The notes under the pieces are model-generated. The model had not been told where the DNA came from and ran no database searches. It saw only the letters and a list, made by a program, of their open reading frames with translations. The translations under genes were made by a program, and so were the position numbers. DNA of 7,237 nt from Thermoplasmata archaeon (GTDB lineage Archaea > Thermoplasmatota > Thermoplasmata > UBA10834): the NCBI GenBank assembly GCA_025457845.1, contig JALOTO010000075.1, positions 1 to 7,237 of the forward strand. The letters are read 5' to 3'. Numbering within the stretch: the stretch's first letter is position 1; each line of letters starts with the position of its first letter. Of the stretch, positions 1-5,883 are shown in pieces.

Positions 1-825
1 CTTGTACGCGTCCTCGAGCGTGCCGCCGTCCGTCATCCGGACCACGTGCCGCGTGCGCACGCTCTTGAGCTCCGACAGGCCTGTCTCCGCGAGCGTCAGC
101 AGCTGCGAGGAGCTCATCTCGAACCCCCTGAGCTTCAGGAACTTCTCGAACCGCTCCCTGCCCATCGCGAAGTCGTTGGTCGCCCGCTCCTTGAGGCCGT
201 GCAGCCACTGTATGTGGTCCTTGAGCGCCGGGCCCGCGTCGGAGATGACCTGTGCCAGCCTCATGGCGTGCCCTTTGGGCGCCTTCTGGGCCGCTTCCGC
301 GTGGATCTGTCTGAGGAACCCGTCGAACGACTCGGCGGTCTCGATCGCCGAGTCGGTCCACGGCAGGATGGGTTTGCCGGGCTTGAACCGCTCCCTGAAC
401 TGCGCGAGGAACTTGGGCAGCCCCCCTATCCTCGATGCGATCCCGGCGACGCGCTCCTCGTAGGGCGCGTACTCGTTGTGGAGCGCAGTGAACATGACGA
501 CGCCCGGCCATTCGAGCGCGTCCGGGTGCATCATCCAGAGGGGATAGTCGTGCCTCGCGAACCTCTGGGTGCTTGCCGCCATCCTGAGGACACCGAGGGA
601 TATCCTCTGGTCCCTGGTCAGCCTCTCCTGGACCGCGATCTCCTCGGCCTTCTTGAGCCATTCATCGAGCACGAGTATGGTCGCGTCGAGCCTCTGGACG
701 CCCCCGTGGGGCATCAGTTGGTCGTACCCCTGGTGCGCCCCCATCGAGGATGCCATGTCCGGGTTCACGGAGAAGAGTCTGGGCAGCATCGCGTTGTTCA
801 GGTCGTCGAACAGGCTGGTCGGCAT
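1..825 (-). CDS. DUF885-family protein, N-terminal part (cut by left window edge)
   Basis: This reading frame is open for 275 codons from an ATG at 825 to the left edge, where it is still open, so the C-terminal part is missing. I translated it by eye. Features that match the N-terminal half of DUF885 proteins are an early NPDMASSMGAHQGYDQLMP segment (family pattern: Pro, Gly, His/Tyr, Asp, Leu-Pro), a RISLGVLRMA helix, a PYEERVAGIASRIGGLPKFL segment, and MGRERFEKFLKLR followed by a 'SSQLLTLAETGL' helix. DUF885 proteins usually run to about 550-600 residues and are thought to be metallopeptidase-like; any metal site would lie in the missing half. No signal peptide or membrane segment is visible at this start. 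The start is supported by GGAG at 834-837 (minus strand), 8 bases upstream; no earlier ATG, GTG or TTG occurs in frame between the metF stop and this ATG. It lies 52 bases after metF on the same strand and may be transcribed with it. A role in C1 metabolism is not evident. Family call is from memory and fairly confident; function is unknown. Confidence 0.72.
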   Translation of the reverse strand, partial: MPTSLFDDLNNAMLPRLFSVNPDMASSMGAHQGYDQLMPHGGVQRLDATILVLDEWLKKAEEIAVQERLTRDQRISLGVLRMAASTQRFARHDYPLWMMHPDALEWPGVVMFTALHNEYAPYEERVAGIASRIGGLPKFLAQFRERFKPGKPILPWTDSAIETAESFDGFLRQIHAEAAQKAPKGHAMRLAQVISDAGPALKDHIQWLHGLKERATNDFAMGRERFEKFLKLRGFEMSSSQLLTLAETGLSELKSVRTRHVVRMTDGGTLEDAYK

Positions 826-877
826 TTCCTCGACTCCGTAAAGGCTCTCATCCGTATGATGGTTGTGGGTGGACTCC

Positions 878-1798
878 CTACTTGAAGGAGGGCCTGGGCA
901 GCAGCCCGGCCTCCTTCGCTATCCTCGGGACGATGTCCTCCCACATGACCGCCATTATGTGCACGCCGTGGACGCCCTTGACCGTCTTGAGGTGCTCGAT
1001 CTGCTCGACGCAGAGCTTGATCCCCTCCTCCTTGGCGTCCTTCGCGGTCTTCATTCGGTCGATTATGTGGTCGGGGACTATCATCCCAGGTACCTTGTTC
1101 TTCATGTACCTGGCCGCGCCGGCGGTCTTCATGGGCATGACCCCCGCGAGGATGTGGACCTTCTTGTCGAGGCCTCTCGCCCTCACGTCGTCCATCCACT
1201 TCTCGAACATGTCCATGTCGAATATGACCTGGGTCTGCACGAAGTCCGCGCCGGCCGCCACCTTCTTGGCCAGCCTGGCACCCCTCCACTCGTACGGCGT
1301 GGCGAACGGGTTCTCCGCGCAACCGAGGTAGACCTTCGGCGGGTCCTTGAGGACCTCCCCGCCCACCTGCTTCCCCTCGGTCCTTAGCGTGTTGAAGACG
1401 CTCAGCTCGGTGATGGAGTCGAAGTCGAAGACGCTCTTCGCGCCCTTCTCGTTCCCGAATATCTGGTGGTCTCCCGTGAGGCAGAGGACGTTCTTGACGC
1501 CGAGTGCGCTCGCTCCGAGCAGGTCGCTCTGGAGCGCTATCCTGTTCCTGTCCCTGCAGGTCATCTGTATGACCGGCTCGACGTCCTCCCTCATTATGAT
1601 GGCCGCGCTGGCGATGCTCGACAGCCTCACGACCGCGGTCTGGTTGTCTGTGAGGTTGAATGCGTCCGCGTAGCCGCGGAGCATCTTGGCGTGATGGAGC
1701 AGTGGCGCCGGGTTGGCCGACTGGGGCGGACCTATCTCAGCGGTCACGGCGAACTGTCCCGCGTCGAGGATCTTCTCGAGGTTGCTGCCCGCCTTCAT
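878..1798 (-). CDS. metF: Methylenetetrahydrofolate reductase MetF
   Basis: This 306-residue protein reduces 5,10-methylene-THF to 5-methyl-THF, the last step of the methyl branch, in a flavin-dependent TIM barrel. Family landmarks: TAEIGPP near residue 19, with the Glu at 21 corresponding to the catalytic Glu of E. coli MetF; an LTDNQ segment around 49-53; CLTGDH at 106-111, with the Asp that contacts folate/flavin; an ENPF/PYEWRGARLAKKVAAGADF block and QTQVIFD, which form the later strands of the barrel. Length is typical of the short MetF form that works with a MetV subunit. The ATG at 1798 overlaps the metV stop as ATGA, and GGAGG at 1806-1810 lies 7 bases upstream, so the start is secure. 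The stop is TAG, whereas the upstream genes use TGA. MetF enzymes of this type have no obvious NAD(P)H site and take electrons from partner proteins; here the upstream HdrA-like and MvhD-like proteins are the likely source. A MetF-like protein for another C1 carrier cannot be excluded, but the neighbours favour THF. Confidence 0.95.
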   Translation of the reverse strand: MKAGSNLEKILDAGQFAVTAEIGPPQSANPAPLLHHAKMLRGYADAFNLTDNQTAVVRLSSIASAAIIMREDVEPVIQMTCRDRNRIALQSDLLGASALGVKNVLCLTGDHQIFGNEKGAKSVFDFDSITELSVFNTLRTEGKQVGGEVLKDPPKVYLGCAENPFATPYEWRGARLAKKVAAGADFVQTQVIFDMDMFEKWMDDVRARGLDKKVHILAGVMPMKTAGAARYMKNKVPGMIVPDHIIDRMKTAKDAKEEGIKLCVEQIEHLKTVKGVHGVHIMAVMWEDIVPRIAKEAGLLPRPSFK

Positions 1799-2499
1799 TG
1801 CGCTCCCTCCTTGCCCTTCTTCTGGTGCTGGGTGAGCCTGGCGTCCTCCTTGACATAGGTCCTGCGGCCTCCGTGGTGGCCCGTCGACCAGTCCTTGGGC
1901 GGCATGACCTTCTCGATCAGGTCCAGCCTCTTCTGGAGCCTCAGCCTTTCGTGGATCGCGTACCACGCGCAGTCGACCTCGAGATTGACCTCGCAGTGGC
2001 CGTTGGACGAGCCGCCGCACGGGCCGTTCATCATGCTCTTGGCGCACCGGGCGACCGGGCATATCCCTCCTGTGAGATGGATGATGCAGTCGCCGCATCC
2101 GACGCACTTCTCGGTCCAGACCCCTTGCTCCTCCGGCACGCCGAAGAAGCCCGTGTCCAGTCCGGGGAAGACGATCTTCTCGGGATACATGTCCGCGATG
2201 GTCTGGGCGCCGAGGGAGCAGGCCATGGACAGGACGAGGTCGGCGGATTTCACGGTCCCCTCGACCTCCTTCACCCACTCCTTCTCGCATTGCCTCTCGA
2301 CGACGAGGGCCTCGAACTGCTGCTCGCGTCCCTCCTTCCTGTTCCTGACCTTGAGGGCGGAGACGGTCATCTTGACCTCCTTCTCTCCCCCGGCCAGGCA
2401 TATGGCCACGCAGCTGCGGCAGCCTATGACCGCGACATTCTTGTACGGCGCGACCATCGCGGCGATGTCGGCCATCGGCTTGCGCTTCGCGACTATCAC
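1795..2499 (-). CDS. metV: MetV, zinc/iron-sulfur partner of methylenetetrahydrofolate reductase
   Basis: This 234-residue protein belongs to the MTHFR C-terminal zinc-finger family (MetV), which forms a complex with MetF and is thought to pass electrons to its flavin. It is Cys-rich: GCRSCVAIC at 26-34 followed by LAGGEKEV, VERQC ending at Cys 71, MAC at 92-94, then CVGCGDC (132-138), GGICPVARC (144-152), NGPCGGSSNGHCEV (158-171) and DCAW (176-179). The family's PPKDWS motif is present near residue 200. I chose GTG at 2499 because the preceding GGAGG (2509-2513, minus strand) is well placed and because this overlaps the mvhD stop as GTGA. The next in-frame ATG (2475) would have no such site and would break the coupling. 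The gene overlaps metF by 4 bases at its end. The family is typical of acetogens and other Wood-Ljungdahl organisms. The exact clusters or metal held by the 13 cysteines cannot be told from sequence. Confidence 0.93.
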   Translation of the reverse strand: MIVAKRKPMADIAAMVAPYKNVAVIGCRSCVAICLAGGEKEVKMTVSALKVRNRKEGREQQFEALVVERQCEKEWVKEVEGTVKSADLVLSMACSLGAQTIADMYPEKIVFPGLDTGFFGVPEEQGVWTEKCVGCGDCIIHLTGGICPVARCAKSMMNGPCGGSSNGHCEVNLEVDCAWYAIHERLRLQKRLDLIEKVMPPKDWSTGHHGGRRTYVKEDARLTQHQKKGKEGAQ

Positions 2500-2915
2500 T
2501 TGGAACCACCTCCGCGTTCGAGCGGGCCGAGGCGTTTGGCCACCTCGACCATCTTGGCGACGGCCTCGGGGAACGCCCACGCGTTGGTCGACGCGGCGTT
2601 GAACATCTCGATCCGCTCCTTCTCTATTCCGAGGTCCGCGAGCATCGACCTCACGTGGTCGACCCTCTTCCTCCCCTCGATGGAGCCCGTGTCGTAGTAG
2701 CAGTTCTTCTCGAGGCAGCCGACGACGAACACGGCATCGGCCCCGTCCTCGAACGCCTTCAGCAGGTGCAGCCCGTCGACCCTGCCGGAGCACGGCACGG
2801 TCACGATCCTGACGCTGGCGTCCCACTCCTTCCCGCTCCTGGCAGCAAGCGTCGCCGAGTCCGTGGCGTGCCTCTCGCAGCAGAACCCGACGACCTTTGG
2901 CATCCTCTCGGCCAT
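2496..2915 (-). CDS. mvhD: MvhD-like 2Fe-2S electron-transfer subunit (QmoB C-terminal type)
   Basis: This 139-residue protein is of the MvhD/FrhD delta-subunit family, a small 2Fe-2S protein that links HdrA to an electron donor, such as the hydrogenase MvhAG in methanogens. Landmarks: VVGFCCERH (Cys 12 and 13), VPCSGRVD (Cys 42), the LLKAFEDGADAVFVVGC block ending at Cys 67, then NCYYDTG (Cys 72) and the GIEKERIEMFNAAS segment. In canonical MvhD as I recall it the first motif is CC-x2-C; here the third cysteine is replaced by His 16. The CCER start and the EMFN...RLGP end are closer to the MvhD-like tail of QmoB (the HdrA-MvhD fusion of sulfate reducers) than to hydrogenase MvhD. No hydrogenase genes are in the window. 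The ATG at 2915 shares one base with the hdrA2 stop (TGATG) and has a full GGAGGTGAT site at 2921-2929. The gene ends overlapping metV by 4 bases. Confidence 0.88.
   Translation of the reverse strand: MAERMPKVVGFCCERHATDSATLAARSGKEWDASVRIVTVPCSGRVDGLHLLKAFEDGADAVFVVGCLEKNCYYDTGSIEGRKRVDHVRSMLADLGIEKERIEMFNAASTNAWAFPEAVAKMVEVAKRLGPLERGGGSK
2506..2513 (-). promoter_or_regulatory. Ribosome binding site that decides the metV GTG start
   Basis: The minus strand reads GGAGGTGG, 6 bases before GTG at 2499. It lies within the Gly-Gly-Gly codons near the end of mvhD, so the two genes overlap both in their stop/start and in this signal. It favours GTG over the later ATG at 2475. Confidence 0.7.
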
Positions 2916-4492
2916 CAGAAATCACCTCCGAGCAGCGTGCGTGCCTGTTCCATGATCTGGTCGTCCGTGAAGTGCAGGAGATCTATCGCCTTGCTCGGGC
3001 AGATGCCCGCGCACATTCCGCAGCCCTGACAGAGCTGCTTCCTGATCTCGACCTTGCTGGCCTTGCCTATGAACGGCGCCTCGTACGGACAGGTCCTGAC
3101 GCACGTGAGGCAGGCGGAGCACTTCTCCTGCGCCACCTCGGCGACCATGCCTCCGAAAGTGACCGAGCCGGACTTGGCGAACCTCGCGGCCATGGCCCCA
3201 GCCGCCTCCCCCTCGGCCTTGGCCACCTCGGCCGGTTTCGGGAACAGCGCGGAGCCACAGACGAATATCCCTGGTCTCGGCGTCGATACCGGCCAGCGCT
3301 GGATGCTCCCGCGCCTCAGCGCCCCCTCCGGGGTCATCGGGACCCTGAGCGCGTCCGCGACCTCCTTGTTGTCCGGGTTGGCGGGCAACGACGCGAACGC
3401 GAGCGTCCCGAACCTGAGGGTGAGCGGCTCGCCCTGCGCCAGGTCCTTGACCGTGAGCTTGGTCTGGTCCTTCGGGTCGATCTTGGGCGCGCCGGACCGG
3501 TCGTACCTGACGAACCGGACTCCCAGCTCGGCCGCCTCCTTGTAGGCCAGCTCCGACAGGCCGAACGCCCTCATCTCCTGGAAGACGACCGTAACGTCGA
3601 TGTGCGGGTGGGTGCGCTTCAGCGCCATCGCGGTCTCCAGCGCTTCCTCCCACGCGTAGTCCATGACCTTGAGGTTCTTGCCCGACGGGTCGGGCGTGTC
3701 GACTATGACCACGGGCCCCTTGGGTGCGGCCGCTGCCTCAAGCTGCTCGTGCAGCTTGTACAGCGGGACGGCCTCCTTGCACGCCTTCGCGAGCGGCCCC
3801 TTGAGCGTCGTCCAGCCGCCACCTGTGGCGACCACGACCGAGGCGCACTCCAGCTCCTCGAGCTTCTCGCCGGCCCTGATGGTGAGCGTGTAGTTGCCGG
3901 GGTGTCCCTTCCCTCCGACGACCTTCGCCCTCGTCATCAGGACCCCGGGTGCCTTGAAGGACCTGTCGCCCTTCTCTATGAGTATAGTGTGCATGCCCGC
4001 GCGCGCGGCCGTCTCGGCCGCGGCCCTGCCCGCGACGCCCGCGCCTACGACGACGACGTTGCGCGTGCGCATCTCCTCGACCTCGATGTCGAGTGGCTTG
4101 AGCATCATCACGCGCCTGAGCGACGCCCTGAGCATGGTCTCTGCCTTCGCCTGTGCGCGCTTCGGCTCGCGCGCGTGAGGGAGGACGACCCCCTCCCGCA
4201 GGTTCAGGAACTCGACGGTGAACTCGGTGATGCCGGCCCGTTTGTAGGCCTTCAGCAGCGCGGGGTCGAAGTCCTTCCTGTCGCAGGCGACGACCAACGC
4301 CCTGTCGACCTCCTTCGCGAGGGCGTCCCTGGCTATGTCGGCGGCGCCCTTGCCGTCGCAGATCCCGTCGGTGATGATCACGGACGCGACCAGCTCGGTC
4401 TCGGCCGCGACGGCCTCCAGTCTGGCGATATCCAGGACCGCAGGTCTCTCGACGCAGCACTTGCACATGACGACCTGTATCCTGCCGGTCAT
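2915..4492 (-). CDS. hdrA: HdrA-like flavoprotein 2 (QmoB-type, with C-terminal two-cluster ferredoxin)
   Basis: This 525-residue cytoplasmic protein is an HdrA/QmoB-type electron-transfer subunit. Residues 1 to about 140 form the HdrA N-terminal domain: a cysteine cluster MCKCCVE (Cys 10, 12, 13), Cys 45 and Cys 70 (VVACDRKDFDP), then a FLNLREG segment where HdrA usually reads NIREQC, so that cysteine is missing. A Rossmann dinucleotide site VVVGAGVAGRAAAE lies at about 147-160, with the acidic ILIEKG end of the second strand. The late flavin segment GIFVCGSALFPKPAEVA is present. The middle lacks the inserted Fe-S motifs and the C-x3-CC motif of full HdrA. The C-terminus carries two 4Fe-4S motifs, Cys 458/461/464/468 and Cys 488/491/494/498, followed by the HdrA-like HFTDDQI tail. 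The ATG at 4492 overlaps the hdrA1 stop as ATGA, with GGAGGTG at 4498-4504. I infer that it pairs with hdrA1 and MvhD to move electrons to or from MetV/MetF. Confidence 0.87.
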   Translation of the reverse strand: MTGRIQVVMCKCCVERPAVLDIARLEAVAAETELVASVIITDGICDGKGAADIARDALAKEVDRALVVACDRKDFDPALLKAYKRAGITEFTVEFLNLREGVVLPHAREPKRAQAKAETMLRASLRRVMMLKPLDIEVEEMRTRNVVVVGAGVAGRAAAETAARAGMHTILIEKGDRSFKAPGVLMTRAKVVGGKGHPGNYTLTIRAGEKLEELECASVVVATGGGWTTLKGPLAKACKEAVPLYKLHEQLEAAAAPKGPVVIVDTPDPSGKNLKVMDYAWEEALETAMALKRTHPHIDVTVVFQEMRAFGLSELAYKEAAELGVRFVRYDRSGAPKIDPKDQTKLTVKDLAQGEPLTLRFGTLAFASLPANPDNKEVADALRVPMTPEGALRRGSIQRWPVSTPRPGIFVCGSALFPKPAEVAKAEGEAAGAMAARFAKSGSVTFGGMVAEVAQEKCSACLTCVRTCPYEAPFIGKASKVEIRKQLCQGCGMCAGICPSKAIDLLHFTDDQIMEQARTLLGGDF

Positions 4493-5727
4493 CCCTGCAC
4501 CTCCTTCTCATCCGGTATGCGCTCGGCCGCGGCCACCGCCCTGACCGAGGACTCCTCGATGTCCATAGGGCCGGAGACGGTGCCGACGACGAAGACGCCC
4601 CTTCCTTCGAGGTCCGTGGATGCTTCTGCGAACCCGTGGGCGTCCGGCTTGATTCCCAGGGACGCCGCGAGCTCCGCGTCCGCCCCCTCGGGCCTCATTC
4701 CGACCGAGAGGATCACCATGTCGTACTCGTTCTCTGTGACCTCGGAGTCGCTCTCCGCCGTCGCCCTTACCAGCAGCTTGCCGTCCTCCCTGAGGTTGAC
4801 CGTCGCCGGCATGCTGCGGACTAGCTTCACGGTCTTCCTCGCCTTGGCCCAGGCCTTGAACTCGTCCTGGGGCTCGTACATCGTCCTGAGGTCCATGAAG
4901 TAGAAGTCGATGCTCAGCTCGGGGTCGATGTCGAGCATGAGCTGCGATATCTTGGTCGCGTACTTGCAGCAGAACTTGGAGCAGTACTCGACCCCGGTCT
5001 TGACGGTCCTCGAGCCGACGCACTGCACGACCGCCACCTTCTTCGGGGTCTTCCCGTCCGATGGGCGGAGCAGCCTCCCCTTCTCGTTCAGTATGCGCTC
5101 GGCGTCGACGCTGGACACGACGTCCTTGAGGATGCCGCACCCGAGCCTCTTCGTCTCGCAGGCGTCCACGGGCCTCATTCCGGTCGCGTAGACGACCGCC
5201 GAGACCTCCCGAGTGACATTCCTCGCCCGGTCGTCGTAGGCGACGGCCTTGGTCGGGCAGACCTCGGCGCACTTGGAACACTGCGCCTTCTTGAAATGCA
5301 GGCACTTCGACCTGTCGATCCAGTGGATCCGTGGTTGGCCAGAGCCCTTCGGAGGGAAGATGGCCTTCCCGTCCACGGGGCACACCTCGACGCACTTCCC
5401 GCAACCGATGCAGTCGTCGGTGACGTACCTGGGCGATGACTTGACCTTAGCCGCGTAGGCGTCCCCCTCCTTCGTGACGGAGACGACCTCCGAGAGGAGC
5501 AGCACCTCTGCCCCCGGTTCCCTGAGGATCTCGGCCGCCCTGTCGGTCGCGAAGCACGCGCCGCAGTTCCTGCACTCGTGAAGGCCCTTGCAGGTCAGCT
5601 CCCTTGCCATGCCCCCGAGCGAGTCGGTCCTCTCGACCAGCACAACTTCCATGCCCCTGTCGACGATGGCCTTGGCCGCGGTGAGTCCCGCTGGCCCTCC
5701 GCCGACAACGAGGATGCTCTTCGTCAC
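4489..5727 (-). CDS. hdrA: HdrA-like flavoprotein 1 (QmoA-type, with inserted 4Fe-4S motifs)
   Basis: This 412-residue protein is the FAD- and Fe-S-carrying half of an HdrA-type electron-transfer pair. It opens directly with the FAD site VVGGGPAGLTAA (7-18) and ERTDSLGGMAREL (32-44), so the HdrA N-terminal domain is absent. A four-cysteine stretch follows (Cys 46, 52, 55, 58). Two 4Fe-4S motifs sit inside the flavin fold, as in HdrA/QmoA: Cys 106/109/112/116 and Cys 142/150/153/157. Then come VVYATGMRP, RLLRPSDGKTPKKVAVVQCVGSR split around 218-240, the family C-x3-CC motif at Cys 249/253/254, and FYFMDLRTM. It ends after the flavin-closing GVFVVGTVSGPMDIEES segment, with no C-terminal ferredoxin. 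About 412 residues is the usual QmoA length, much shorter than full HdrA (about 650). GTG at 5727 is preferred over GTG at 5733, because GGAGG at 5735-5739 is 7 bases from the former and 1 base from the latter. It is the first gene of the overlapping five-gene unit. Confidence 0.88.
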   Translation of the reverse strand: MTKSILVVGGGPAGLTAAKAIVDRGMEVVLVERTDSLGGMARELTCKGLHECRNCGACFATDRAAEILREPGAEVLLLSEVVSVTKEGDAYAAKVKSSPRYVTDDCIGCGKCVEVCPVDGKAIFPPKGSGQPRIHWIDRSKCLHFKKAQCSKCAEVCPTKAVAYDDRARNVTREVSAVVYATGMRPVDACETKRLGCGILKDVVSSVDAERILNEKGRLLRPSDGKTPKKVAVVQCVGSRTVKTGVEYCSKFCCKYATKISQLMLDIDPELSIDFYFMDLRTMYEPQDEFKAWAKARKTVKLVRSMPATVNLREDGKLLVRATAESDSEVTENEYDMVILSVGMRPEGADAELAASLGIKPDAHGFAEASTDLEGRGVFVVGTVSGPMDIEESSVRAVAAAERIPDEKEVQG

Positions 5728-5734
5728 ACACACC

Positions 5735-5739
5735 CCTCC
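5735..5739 (-). promoter_or_regulatory. Ribosome binding site that decides the hdrA1 start
   Basis: The minus strand reads GGAGG here, followed by GGTGTGTGTGACG. Two in-frame GTG codons compete, at 5733 and 5727. Only the second lies at a workable distance (7 bases), giving a protein that starts Met-Thr-Lys-Ser just before the FAD motif, as is usual for this family. Confidence 0.7.
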
Positions 5740-5766
5740 ATGCGATTGCGATCGGTTGCGTCCGCT

Positions 5767-5781
5767 CCGTCCACGGGACGG
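5767..5781. repeat. Perfect short inverted repeat in the hdrA1 leader
   Basis: Six-base arms CCGTCC and GGACGG flank a 3-base loop. The element lies about 40 bases upstream of the hdrA1 start, in what would be its 5' leader or promoter-proximal region. It could be a small RNA hairpin or an operator. In GC-rich DNA a 6-base match of this kind may also arise by chance. Confidence 0.4.
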
Positions 5782-5802
5782 GCGGGTCCTTGGATAGGAA
5801 AC

Positions 5803-5833
5803 CGCGCGCGGGGAATAAAGCCTCCCGCTCGCG
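5803..5833 (-). terminator. GC-rich hairpin after fhs, possible transcription terminator
   Basis: Arms at 5803-5812 and 5824-5833 pair over 10 positions with one mismatch (5807 against 5829), around an 11-base loop. It begins about 50 bases after the fhs stop codon. On the minus strand it is followed by GGTTTCC rather than a run of T, so it is not a textbook intrinsic terminator. It may end or attenuate fhs transcription, or separate it from the hdrA1 unit. Confidence 0.35.
5813..5821 (-). promoter_or_regulatory. TATA-like element upstream of hdrA1
   Basis: The minus strand reads GCTTTATTC, the most AT-rich spot in the 156-base gap and about 85-95 bases before the hdrA1 start. It resembles an archaeal TATA box; it also matches a bacterial -10 box only loosely (TTTATT) and I see no good -35 box. 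It sits in the loop of the hairpin at 5803-5833. Tentative. Confidence 0.25.
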
Positions 5834-5883
5834 ACTTAGAGACTGGGAAGAGGTTTCGCGGATGGCGCGATCCCCGTGCCCGA

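Noticed and set aside
46..885. A 279-codon plus-strand open frame, and another at 2-463, in the region of the partial DUF885 gene.
   Set aside because: The minus-strand frame here has family motifs, a ribosome site and operon orientation; the plus-strand products are low-complexity and unrecognised.
798..1322. Minus-strand open frames in a second frame over metF (798-1322), hdrA2 (2922-3653, 3738-4511), hdrA1 (4508-5404, 5447-6103) and fhs (6030-6428, 6269-6823).
   Set aside because: They are shifted shadows of real genes, rich in Arg and Gly, and show no motifs. They do not indicate frameshifts, because the real frames run intact.
1799..2509. An upstream extension of the metF frame over metV, to 2509.
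   Set aside because: The extension reads as Arg/Gly-rich shadow sequence; the ATG at 1798 with GGAGG matches the MetF start.
1660..2697. A 345-codon plus-strand open frame.
   Set aside because: It is antisense to metV and mvhD, which are well supported, and has no domain of its own.
2500..2925. An upstream extension of the metV frame over mvhD, to 2925.
   Set aside because: The extension overlaps the whole mvhD gene and has no family similarity; GTG at 2499, with its ribosome site, gives the expected MetV N-terminus.
2897..4903. A 668-codon open frame on the plus strand.
   Set aside because: It lies antisense to hdrA2 and the end of hdrA1, whose frames have clear family motifs. Its product is Arg/Leu/Gly-rich with no recognisable domain, typical of the complementary frame of GC-rich genes.
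4489..5733. That the short HdrA-like protein 1 is a truncated or frameshifted HdrA pseudogene.
   Set aside because: It has intact ends, a complete flavin fold with all expected motifs, and a coupled start for the next gene; its length fits QmoA-type proteins.
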